Shown here: in pieces, positions 44,120 to 51,576 of the stretch
Numbering within the stretch: position 1 is the first letter of the stretch
How the letters are laid out: every line of letters starts with the position of its first letter
Source of the DNA: Clostridiales bacterium
Lineage (GTDB): Bacteria > Bacillota > Clostridia > Christensenellales > Pumilibacteraceae
DNA length: 64,000 bases
Assembly: GCA_014799665.1 (NCBI GenBank)
Contig: JAAVHP010000012.1
Location: 186,001-250,000 of the forward strand
Reading direction: 5' to 3'
Position numbers and translations under genes: made by a program
Notes under the pieces: model-generated
Databases searched by the model: none
Seen by the model: the letters and a program-made list of their open reading frames with translations, nothing else
Told to the model about the DNA's origin: nothing

Positions 44120-44165
44120 TGCCCTCATCCGCCCCGTTGGGGCACCTTCCCCAATTAGGGAAGGC
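44120..44165 (-). repeat. REP-like double-hairpin repeat, reverse copy
   Basis: On the minus strand CCTTCCCTAATTGGGGAAGG, then GCCCC/GGGGC, then CGGATGAGGGCA, the same order as at 13419-13473. A degraded piece (GCCTTCCACAATTAGG) follows near 44192. With the two flanking promoters it fills the gene-free stretch 43988-44317. Confidence 0.75.
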
Positions 44166-44275
44166 TTAGTGTGGTCGAGCTGTATCACATTCTGCCTTCC
44201 ACAATTAGGGGCATGGGGTGGGGGACCGCTTGCGGTGTCGGGAATTATTATTTTCCTAACGATATATAAAAACAG

Positions 44276-44304
44276 TTGACAAACCCCCGATAACATGATA
44301 GAAT
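44276..44304 (+). promoter_or_regulatory. Promoter of tRNA-Ala
   Basis: TTGACA (44276-44281), 17-bp spacer, TAGAAT (44299-44304). Confidence 0.7.
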
Positions 44305-44317
44305 AATAAAGCCTTTT

Positions 44318-44393
44318 GGGGGTATAGCTCAGTTGGTAGAGCGCTTGAATGGCATTCAAGAGGTCAGCGGTTCGAACCCGCTTATCGCCACCA
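44318..44393 (+). tRNA. tRNA-Ala (GGC) with a G3-G70 mismatch
   Basis: 76 nt with encoded CCA. D arm GCTC/GAGC, anticodon stem CTTGA/TCAAG with loop ATGGCAT (anticodon GGC), T arm AGCGG TTCGAAC CCGCT. The acceptor stem is GGGGGTA against TATCGCC, so position 3-70 is G-G (44320 and 44387) instead of the G-U pair by which alanyl-tRNA synthetase recognises tRNA-Ala. The rest is normal. Confidence 0.9.
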
Positions 44394-44430
44394 CGAAAAA
44401 ACCGGCGCAATAGCGACGGTTTTTTCGTGG
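44391..44430 (+). terminator. Terminator of tRNA-Ala
   Basis: CCACGAAAAAACCG pairs with CGGTTTTTTCGTGG. Confidence 0.85.
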
Positions 44431-44529
44431 TGGAGATAAGCTTCTTGGTGAGTAGCGCGCCGTATCTTTGCACAATTACAGTATATATGAAAAAGAATTG
44501 TTTTTCACGATTATTTGTGTTGATATTTC

Positions 44530-44589
44530 GGCGCGCGGTTCGCTAACCGCTTGCGCGCAGCGCAAAGGTCGCCCGCGAGTTCCGCGGGC
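44530..44589. repeat. GC-rich hairpin repeats
   Basis: GCGCGCGG..CCGCTTGCGCGC and GCGC pairings precede GCCCGCG/CGCGGGC (44571-44589). The latter, in the context GTCGCCCGCGA-TTCCGCGGGCA, is shared with 43248-43266. The rest of the stretch 44431-44658 shows no gene. Confidence 0.55.
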
Positions 44590-44658
44590 AACCCGCTTTG
44601 GTTTTCGTGCGGCACATATAGAACAAACGTGCCCCGTTGCCTTTTTGCGCTCGACGGT

Positions 44659-45216
44659 TCAGTTTGTTTCTTTATTTTTTTTGAATACTGACAGAATTTT
44701 ATCGGTTATTTTTTTGTTAAACACGACGAATTTATCCCATAAAAACTCGGTGGCAAAGTTGATCAGCATCATAGAAGCGGTAATAACCATTTCGTAGTTT
44801 TGATCCCAGCCCGTGCCGGCGGCGGTTTTCCATGCGCTCACGATCGCATTTGCGCCGAAAGTCGATAGGGGAGCGAATGCGCAGTAGTACAGCACAACAA
44901 GCGCCATGGAAATCGGCACGTTGCTCGCGGACTTAAACGTAAATTTGCGGTTGAACGTAAAATTCCATATAACCGAGAGTATAAGTCCTATAAGGTAGGC
45001 GATCCAATAATAGTCGCTGCCTTCGGGCATAAGCCCTGTCCAGGTAGAAAGCAATCCCGTCGCTACGAATTGTATTATGCCCGCCGAAATCGAAAACCCG
45101 ACAAATTTAAGCAGTTGTACAAACTGCTGTTTTTTGGTCGGCTTGCTTTGTGTTTCAGCCGACACAGGCTCGATGTTTTCGTTTGTCGTTTCGGTAGTTT
45201 TTTCCGTTGTTTCCAT
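44659..45216 (-). CDS. GtrA-like membrane protein
   Basis: 185 residues. An N-terminal cytoplasmic stretch rich in Thr and Glu precedes four membrane helices. LLKFVGFSISAGIIQFVATG and IWNFTFNRKFTFK match the GtrA family, small proteins thought to help move lipid-linked sugars across the membrane. The ATG at 45216 (METTEKTTE) is preferred over the upstream in-frame start at 45306, which gives an unlikely N-terminus. Divergent from the PAP2 gene. Confidence 0.8.
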   Translation of the reverse strand: METTEKTTETTNENIEPVSAETQSKPTKKQQFVQLLKFVGFSISAGIIQFVATGLLSTWTGLMPEGSDYYWIAYLIGLILSVIWNFTFNRKFTFKSASNVPISMALVVLYYCAFAPLSTFGANAIVSAWKTAAGTGWDQNYEMVITASMMLINFATEFLWDKFVVFNKKITDKILSVFKKNKETN

Positions 45217-45366
45217 TTTAACTCTCGGTTTGTTTTTATTGTTCTTACTGTAATACCATAACACAAAATGCCTAAAATTACAAGCTTTGTGCGGAGAAAA
45301 ACCCAATGATTTCCATTTGAGTCGATGTAAATAACTAAATTAGTTTTAAGTTATTACGAAATATGC

Positions 45367-45395
45367 TTGAAAAATATCGGCAATTTTATTATAAT
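45367..45395 (+). promoter_or_regulatory. Promoter of the PAP2-like gene
   Basis: TTGAAA (45367-45372), 17-bp spacer, TATAAT (45390-45395). Confidence 0.7.
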
Positions 45396-45454
45396 TATTG
45401 TGTGCACGGGTATCGATTGCCGAGCTGTTCGAATTATACACGAGAGGAAACACA

Positions 45455-46282
45455 ATGAGAGAGAAGTTAAAAACGTTTATCGCAAAATACGGATATGCGG
45501 TGATATTGGCGTTAGGCGTATTCGCAATGGATCTTTTCGTATACTACATTGTTCCGTTTATAGGTAATAACTTTAAGACGTGGAATTTTTCCATTACCGG
45601 GTTTGACGACAAAGTGCCGTTAGTTAGAATTTTCTTTATACCGTACTTTTTGTCTTATCCGTTTTGGTTGATTATTCCGATCGTCGCGGGAAAAAACAGG
45701 CAGCGGCTGTGCAATTGGTTCATTGCCGTGGCGATGTGCTTTTTAATATTTGCTATTATTTACAGCTTTCTGCCCACGACGATAGAACGCCCTATCGACG
45801 AAATGCTTGCAAGCGACAGCGCGCTTGACAGATTAATAGGTAAATTCTATCTTTTGGACGGTGGGTATACGCCGAGCGCCGTTTTCCCGAGCCTGCATTG
45901 TCTGTTGAGCACTTTTTGCTACTTGTCCGTGAGAAGGCAAAAGAATATACATATATCGATTAGAATAGGTTCGCTCGTTATGTGCGTGCTTATCTTGTTG
46001 TCCACGCAGTTTACCAAACAGCACTATATCGTGGATATGATCCCGTCCGTAGTGCTGGCGGAGCTCACGTTCTTTATATGCAACAAATTCAATCTCGGCA
46101 AAAAGCTGTTAGTGTTGATCGAAAAAATCGAAAACAAGCTGAAAAAGGTCGGGGATACTCATAATGCCGAAGATACGCACAATGCCGAAGCAATAGAGGA
46201 TAATGCCGAAGATACGCACGACGCCGAAGCGATAGAGGATAATGCCGAAGGTCCGCGCAACGCAGAAAATGATTATAATTAG
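45455..46282 (+). CDS. PAP2-superfamily membrane phosphatase with repeat tail
   Basis: 275 residues with about six membrane helices. PSLHCLLSTFCYLS and STQFTKQHYIVDMIPSV are the PAP2 acid-phosphatase motifs with catalytic His residues, closest to the inositol phosphorylceramide synthase/AUR1-like branch; the C1 motif is weak. Likely acts on lipid phosphates. The last 45 residues are tandem acidic repeats of a THNAEAIEDNAED type. GAGAGGAAA sits ahead of the ATG. Confidence 0.8.
   Translation: MREKLKTFIAKYGYAVILALGVFAMDLFVYYIVPFIGNNFKTWNFSITGFDDKVPLVRIFFIPYFLSYPFWLIIPIVAGKNRQRLCNWFIAVAMCFLIFAIIYSFLPTTIERPIDEMLASDSALDRLIGKFYLLDGGYTPSAVFPSLHCLLSTFCYLSVRRQKNIHISIRIGSLVMCVLILLSTQFTKQHYIVDMIPSVVLAELTFFICNKFNLGKKLLVLIEKIENKLKKVGDTHNAEDTHNAEAIEDNAEDTHDAEAIEDNAEGPRNAENDYN
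46157..46262 (+). repeat. Tandem repeat in the PAP2-like gene tail
   Basis: Near-identical units of about 39 bp (ATAATGCCGAAGATACGCAC core, ending GCGATAGAGG) repeat two to three times in frame. Confidence 0.75.
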
Positions 46283-46313
46283 ATTAGAAAACAATGCAAT
46301 TCAGTATGACTTG

Positions 46314-46343
46314 TTGACAAATCAACTATAAAAGCGGTATAAT
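46314..46343 (+). promoter_or_regulatory. Promoter of the GNAT-like gene
   Basis: TTGACA (46314-46319), 18-bp spacer, TATAAT (46338-46343). Confidence 0.7.
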
Positions 46344-46407
46344 ATCAATTACGACATAAGCTATAAGCTTTGCTAAAATTTAATTTCAGATAGGGTGAAT
46401 TTACAAC

Positions 46408-47541
46408 GTGATAACAGTAAAAGAAATTTCGTCGAAGCGCGATAAAAAACGTTTTTTCAAGTTTGTAATAGATTTATACAAAAATAATCCGCACGCTTGT
46501 TGCAACTTATATTCCGAAGAGTTCGACGAATTCGATCCGGAAGTGAACGACGCGTTTCGTTTCGCAGATTGCCGTATGTTTTTGGCATACAAGGACGGCA
46601 AGATAGCGGGGCGCATCGCCGGCATTTGGCATAGAGGGGTCAACGAGAAATTCGGGTATAAGCAGCTCCGTTTTACGCGGTTTGACGTCATTGACGACTT
46701 CGAAGTCACAAAGGCGCTTTTCGATAAGCTGTTCGAGTGGGCGAAAGAGCTCGGCATGACCGAGATAATCGGACCGATGAGCTTTTCCGATCTCAACGAG
46801 GAGGGTATGCTCATCGACGGCTTCGATAAGGACAGCAACTACATAGAAATTTATAACTATCCTTACTACGTCGAACACATGGAGAAGCTCGGCGCGTATA
46901 AGGTCGTGGACTGGAACTGCTACGTAATGACGCCGCCGGATAAACCGGACGAGCGCATGAAGCGGCTCAGCGACGCAGCCATGGCTAAGTACGGCTACGA
47001 AATTCTCGACGTGGCGTATCTTTTGAAACACGACAAAAAGAAGCTCAACGATTACGTCATGGAAGCTCTGGACGTTATGAACGTTGCATTCGAGCATTTG
47101 TACGGCGTCAGTCCGGTAAACGAAAAGCAAAAAGCCCGCGAGGCAAAAACGATCTTTTCCGTACTCATTCCCGACCTTGCAACCGTCGTTCTCAAAGACG
47201 GCAAGGTTATCGGCTACGGATTATGTATCCCGTCGCTTAAAGAAGTTTTTCAAAAGGGCAAGGGGCGAATATTCCCCGGCGGACTTATTCCGTATATAAA
47301 AACCATGAAGCATCCGAAGGTTGCCGATATGTTGCAAATAGGCGTTTTGCCCGAGCACCAAAGCAAGGGCGTGCCCGCAATTATCATCAACCATTGTTTG
47401 GAGGGTGTAATTCGCCTGGGCATAAAAAAGCTGGAAGCGGGTCCGCAGCTCGAAGAAAACCGCAAAGTTCAAAACCTGTGGAACGGGTTCGACGCCGATC
47501 TTGCTAAACGCGCAAGATGCTGGGGATTGAAAGTAGAATAA
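46408..47541 (+). CDS. GNAT-like protein of the YghO type
   Basis: 377 residues, soluble. Two acetyltransferase-like halves: the first includes ADCRMFLAYKDGKIAGRIAGIW and EIIGPMSFSDLNEEGML; the second has VVLKDGKVIGYGLCIPSL and LQIGVLPEHQSKGVPAII, the latter resembling a GNAT acetyl-CoA loop. I know similar proteins only as uncharacterised (E. coli YghO-like). It begins with GTG; AGGGTGA lies 9-11 nt upstream. The TAA stop is inside a 16-bp direct repeat that bounds the next spacer. Confidence 0.75.
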   Translation: MITVKEISSKRDKKRFFKFVIDLYKNNPHACCNLYSEEFDEFDPEVNDAFRFADCRMFLAYKDGKIAGRIAGIWHRGVNEKFGYKQLRFTRFDVIDDFEVTKALFDKLFEWAKELGMTEIIGPMSFSDLNEEGMLIDGFDKDSNYIEIYNYPYYVEHMEKLGAYKVVDWNCYVMTPPDKPDERMKRLSDAAMAKYGYEILDVAYLLKHDKKKLNDYVMEALDVMNVAFEHLYGVSPVNEKQKAREAKTIFSVLIPDLATVVLKDGKVIGYGLCIPSLKEVFQKGKGRIFPGGLIPYIKTMKHPKVADMLQIGVLPEHQSKGVPAIIINHCLEGVIRLGIKKLEAGPQLEENRKVQNLWNGFDADLAKRARCWGLKVE

Positions 47542-47687
47542 CGTTATAATGCAAGTGAAAAAGCTTGCTTGCAAGGGCTTTTTCACGCCGTATTTCAACG
47601 TGCGGCGTTTATTTGCTTTTAGCAAATAAGTTTGCGATAGCAAAACAAAAACGAAGTTTTTGTAAGCCGTGTAACGTTATAATGCAA
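47539..47687. repeat. Four-hairpin element between 16-bp direct repeats
   Basis: TAACGTTATAATGCAA occurs at 47539-47554 and 47672-47687. Between them lie four consecutive hairpins: GTGAAAAAGC/GCTTTTTCAC, GCCG..CGGC, TTATTTGC/GCAAATAA and AAAAAC/GTTTTT. The first copy includes the stop of the GNAT-like gene. Confidence 0.7.
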
Positions 47688-47809
47688 TATCGGCAGGTTC
47701 GAAAGAGCTTGCCGATTTTTCCTTATTAACTTTTCGCTCGTAATATACTTGCAATAGTCGATATTTTTTGATAAACTTAAATATATCTTTCGTTACCGAG
47801 GAAGAAAGC

Positions 47810-48577
47810 ATGGGTTTATATTCCACTCATCATATAATATTTATCGTGTTGGCGTTCGTGTGCCTTGTGGCGGCGGTTTTGGTTTTTAAGCTCGCGCTAA
47901 AAACGGACAAGGCCAAGGATATATTTATTAGGTGTCTAGGCGGCGTGCTTACCGTCAGCCTTATAATGAACCGTATTTCGATCACAGTTTGGAACAATAC
48001 AGGGCTGGGTGCGCTCAATCTCATTCCTCAATCTTATTGCGGAATGACGAGCCTTCTCCTCGGCTTGTTTGCCACGTTCGGCAAAAAGGATATGAAGGTT
48101 TTTCACTTCCTCGTGTACGTGGAAATTTTGGGGGGACTCGCCACGATTTTCTATCCCAACTTCTTGGACCAAGGTCCGTCGTTCTTCTTTATGCCGACGA
48201 TAACCGGTATGAACCATCACGCCTGCGGCTTGATACTGTGCGTTATACTCATACTCGGCAAATGGTTCGAGCCGTCCTTTAAGCGTTGGTACGTTTTCCC
48301 GATAGGGCTTAGCATTTATACGCTGTTCGGGCTGTTCCTTATCGATCCGCTCGGCATACCCGGCTCAATGAATATCGACGAACCGCTTATATCGGGCACT
48401 CCGCTTAAATGGTGGTTCGTGCTTATCGTAGGCACTGCCGTAGTCGCGGGGTTTACTTTCGTTTACGATTTGGTCAAGGCGCGCCTTGCCAAAAATAAAA
48501 ACGTTGCGGCGGCTGAACAGACCGCAACTACCGATACTCCCGAGAATACCGAAACACCCGAAACCGAAAACAGCTAA
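47810..48577 (+). CDS. YwaF/TMEM164-like integral membrane protein
   Basis: 255 residues with about seven membrane helices and a Thr/Glu/Pro-rich C-terminal tail. The layout (STHHIIFIVLAFV, LIPQSYCGMTSLLLG, GMNHHACGLILCVIL) resembles the TIGR02206/YwaF group, function unknown. The ATG at 47810 has GAGGAA upstream, better than the in-frame TTG at 47768. It ends one codon before the next gene. Confidence 0.72.
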   Translation: MGLYSTHHIIFIVLAFVCLVAAVLVFKLALKTDKAKDIFIRCLGGVLTVSLIMNRISITVWNNTGLGALNLIPQSYCGMTSLLLGLFATFGKKDMKVFHFLVYVEILGGLATIFYPNFLDQGPSFFFMPTITGMNHHACGLILCVILILGKWFEPSFKRWYVFPIGLSIYTLFGLFLIDPLGIPGSMNIDEPLISGTPLKWWFVLIVGTAVVAGFTFVYDLVKARLAKNKNVAAAEQTATTDTPENTETPETENS

Positions 48578-49903
48578 ATGAATATCAACGAGATCATAGA
48601 CGTAGACATAACCTCTTGCGGTATGAACGGCGAGGGGATAGCGCGAGTGGACGGCAAGGTCGTGTTCGTGCCGTACGTGCTTGCGGGCGAGCGGGTAAAG
48701 GTGCGCATCCGCGAGGTCAAGAGTAAGTACGCGAACGCTACCGTCATCAAGGTTTTTGATTCGTCACCCGATAGGATCGCGCCGTCGTGCCCGCACTATT
48801 ACAAGTGCGGCGGCTGCGATATGGGTCACGTTTCCGCAGAGTACAGGAAAAACGCGATAATCGCCGAGCTTAAAAATAATTTCAAAAAGATAGCCGATCT
48901 CGACGTCGAGCCGAGCGAATTCATTTCGTCGGGCGAAAGAAACGGGTGCAGGAACAAGCTGTCCATGCCGTTCGGCTTGGTGGGCGGTAAAGTTGTTTTG
49001 GGGCTGTACAAGCAAAATACGCACGTTGTAGAGCCCGTTATTTGCCCGATCGGCGGCACGCTTGCGTTATCGATAGCCAAAACCGTGTGCGAATTCGCCA
49101 ACGCGAAAAAGCTTTCGGTGTATAACGAAACCACCCAAAAAGGTCTGTTGCGTCACCTCGTAGTTCGCGAAGTGGGCGGCAGGGCGGCGGCAACTCTCGT
49201 CATCAACGCACAGGGCTTCGCTCACGAAAAAGCGCTCGGCGAAAGACTGCCCGATAACGTAGACTTTTTCGTTTGTCCCAATTTCAAGCATAACAACGTT
49301 ATCCTCGGCGATAGCGTTCGGCTTATAAAGGGCAGTCCTTTTCTGCCGCTCGAAGTGCTCGGGGTCAAAGCCGAGCTGTCGCCGCTGTCGTTCTTGCAGG
49401 TCAACGACCTTGTGCGCGACGAGCTTTATAAGAACGCGATCTCGTTCGTTTCTTCGCCCGTGCTTATCGACTTATACAGCGGTATCGGCATAACGAGCAA
49501 CCTTGCCGCGAAAAAGGCGGAGCGAGTTATCGCGGTCGAGTGCGTGCCGCAAGCGGTCGAAAACGCAAACCGCACAGCTGTTCTCAACGGCAACGCCGAC
49601 AAGATAAAGAACATTTGCGGCGACGTGCAAAAGGTATTAGGCGATATTTCGAGTGAAGTAAAAGACTGCGATATTCTCGTCGATCCGCCGCGTAAGGGCT
49701 GCGGAGAAGAAGTCATGCGCGCAGTCGCCAAGGTCAAGCCCGATCGGCTTATATATATTTCGTGCAATCACGCGACGATGTGCCGCGATATAAAAATTTT
49801 CTTAGACGAAACGCAAGGCTACCGTATTGAGGAATGCAAGCTGTTCGATATGTTCCCCGACACGCACCACGTCGAAACTCTGGTTTGTCTTATACGCCGG
49901 TAG
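48578..49903 (+). CDS. 23S rRNA (uracil-5-)-methyltransferase, RumA family
   Basis: 441 residues. An N-terminal TRAM RNA-binding domain (residues 1-58) precedes a [4Fe-4S] motif (CPHYYKCGGCDMGH) and a Rossmann methyltransferase domain (LIDLYSGIGITSNLAAKKA). The catalytic Cys is in SCNHATM, and DPPRKGCGEE is conserved. It makes m5U in 23S rRNA using SAM; whether it is RlmD or RlmCD-like cannot be told. Its ATG directly follows the stop of the preceding gene. Confidence 0.94.
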   Translation: MNINEIIDVDITSCGMNGEGIARVDGKVVFVPYVLAGERVKVRIREVKSKYANATVIKVFDSSPDRIAPSCPHYYKCGGCDMGHVSAEYRKNAIIAELKNNFKKIADLDVEPSEFISSGERNGCRNKLSMPFGLVGGKVVLGLYKQNTHVVEPVICPIGGTLALSIAKTVCEFANAKKLSVYNETTQKGLLRHLVVREVGGRAAATLVINAQGFAHEKALGERLPDNVDFFVCPNFKHNNVILGDSVRLIKGSPFLPLEVLGVKAELSPLSFLQVNDLVRDELYKNAISFVSSPVLIDLYSGIGITSNLAAKKAERVIAVECVPQAVENANRTAVLNGNADKIKNICGDVQKVLGDISSEVKDCDILVDPPRKGCGEEVMRAVAKVKPDRLIYISCNHATMCRDIKIFLDETQGYRIEECKLFDMFPDTHHVETLVCLIRR

Positions 49904-49977
49904 TTTAAATATTTAACTTGCAATTAATTACGATTAATTAGATAATTAATATATTTTTAATTAGTTTAGGGCGTGTC

Positions 49978-50050
49978 AAGTTTGCGTTGAGTCGTTCTTT
50001 TTGCCCCGTAGAGAATTAGTATTGACCTGAAAATCGGTCTGGAGTATGCT
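49978..50050 (+). promoter_or_regulatory. Regulated promoter, site 1
   Basis: AAGTTTGCGTTGAG (from 49978) begins 44 bp before TTGACC (50022-50027); 17-bp spacer; TATGCT (50045-50050). The block, GCCCC, the GTATTGAC context, TCGGTC in the spacer and GT-AGT-TCA after the -10 all recur at site 2 (58432-58504). Site 3 (63642-63713) is more distant. Confidence 0.75.
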
Positions 50051-50081
50051 GTTAGTATCAGTAATCTATGGGAGCGGAGTG

Positions 50082-51575
50082 ATGAGAAAACTTTTGCGCT
50101 ACATGATTTCGATAGCTGCGGCGGTGACGTCGGCACTTGCGCTTTTTGCTTGTTCCGATAAAGTTTCCGTGACTGTCGAGCTTAACGACGGCGAGCTTGA
50201 CTGTCGATCGATAACGGTCAATAGCGGGAGCGTTATCGGCATACCGCAAGCACCCACTAAGAACGGGTGTATTTTCGACGGGTGGTGGACAGAGCAGTCT
50301 GGCGGCGAGCTTTTCGATTTTACAAAGCCCGTTACGAGCGATATTACTATCTATGCGCACTGGACCGAATCGGGCGTTGCGTCGGTAACGTTCGATTTGA
50401 ATTTGCCGACGGATAACGCTGTTTCCTCGCAAACGCCGAGCGGGCTGACGTTGAAGGCGGGGGAAAAGTTCACTCCGCCTACCGATCCCGTTTGCGACGG
50501 GTATCTTTTTAAAGGCTGGTTTGAAGCCGACGGGCAAGCCGCGGCGACGGCAAGCACTATTATAAACAACGACGTTACGTTTTACGCGCAGTGGGCTAAG
50601 CTTTATACCGTTTCGTTCGCAAGCGAAATCGGCGACGTGCCCGAGCCGATAAAGGTCGAGGAAAACACCGTTGCGGTGCTTCCCGATATTTCTATCGAGG
50701 GTTACACTCTCGGCGAGTGGTGCACGGACAGCGAGCTTAAAAGCTTCTACGACGAAACTCAGACGCTTAAAAACGATATAACGCTTTATGCAAAGTTCTA
50801 CAAGCATACCGCGCTCGACGCGTTCTATTTCGGTTCGGTCGAGTCCGACGGCTATGCGCGCATAACGGGTATCAAGCCCGAAATGCTGGACAGCATAGGC
50901 GACACGCTGGTCATTCCCGACATTACGGCTTCGGGCGAGAAGATCGGGCGGTTCTCCGTTCTCAATACGAGCGGGGCGAACGAGGTCGATTTGTCCGGTA
51001 TTAAAAAAGTCGTGCTGTCTAACACGCTTAACAAGTCGTTCTCTGCGGCACTCGATCTTATGGAAAATCTTACGACTGTCGTCGGCGGTCGCGGCGGGCG
51101 CGATTATACCGCGTATGCGGGGTGTGTTTACAGCAACGAGGACGACGCGTATTATCGGTTATGCTACGTGCCGAAAGCGATAGAGGGTGGTATCGTTCCG
51201 CTCAGAAACGACGGTACCAAAATATTCATAGAAAGCGATTCGTCGGGCGCGAGCCTTAAATTCGACGGTTTACAAATAGCGGACGTTTATGCGTTTGAGC
51301 TTAACGGCGCGACCTCCACACGCCTTAGTATCAGCATTGTGCAAAACATAAACGTTGTGTTTATCGCGCCCGATGATTACGTTGACGAATACGCTTCGCG
51401 CTACGCCAAAGAGTTTATCTACGGCGTGAGCGGCGAGTCGGGAGTGTTCGTATTCGTGCCTAAGTCCAGGAGCGACGACGCCGAGTACATAGCCGAAAAA
51501 ACGAAGCAGGCGATACAGGCGCGCGACGACGAGATCCGCCGTCAGGAACAAGAATATTTGCAGGGCGGTAAGTAA
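50082..51575 (+). CDS. Lipoprotein with three InlB/Flg_new repeats (LP1)
   Basis: 497 residues. The signal peptide ends in lipobox LFAC, with the lipidated Cys near residue 24. Three Listeria-Bacteroides type repeats (each ending GWW.., GWF.. or GEWC.. then DITIYAHW, DVTFYAQW or DITLYAKF) span about residues 28-245. The rest is a beta-rich domain I do not recognise, ending in a charged helix. It is the first gene of a unit with two ABC proteins and a second lipoprotein, so it may be an outer partner of the transporters. GGAGCGGAG precedes the ATG. Confidence 0.85.
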   Translation: MRKLLRYMISIAAAVTSALALFACSDKVSVTVELNDGELDCRSITVNSGSVIGIPQAPTKNGCIFDGWWTEQSGGELFDFTKPVTSDITIYAHWTESGVASVTFDLNLPTDNAVSSQTPSGLTLKAGEKFTPPTDPVCDGYLFKGWFEADGQAAATASTIINNDVTFYAQWAKLYTVSFASEIGDVPEPIKVEENTVAVLPDISIEGYTLGEWCTDSELKSFYDETQTLKNDITLYAKFYKHTALDAFYFGSVESDGYARITGIKPEMLDSIGDTLVIPDITASGEKIGRFSVLNTSGANEVDLSGIKKVVLSNTLNKSFSAALDLMENLTTVVGGRGGRDYTAYAGCVYSNEDDAYYRLCYVPKAIEGGIVPLRNDGTKIFIESDSSGASLKFDGLQIADVYAFELNGATSTRLSISIVQNINVVFIAPDDYVDEYASRYAKEFIYGVSGESGVFVFVPKSRSDDAEYIAEKTKQAIQARDDEIRRQEQEYLQGGK

Positions 51576-51576
51576 T

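Noticed and set aside
43988..44473. Open frame on the minus strand extending the PnuC-like gene upstream (contains VRTADLLNAIQALYQLSY)
   Set aside because: It runs antisense through tRNA-Ala and its terminator. Such peptides are a known artefact of tRNA antisense strands; the true start is at 43987.
46157..46262. Possible CRISPR-like repeat array
   Set aside because: Repeats are contiguous, in frame and coding, with no unique spacers or cas genes.
47539..47687. Insertion sequence
   Set aside because: Direct repeats suggest insertion, but there is no transposase and no terminal inverted repeat.
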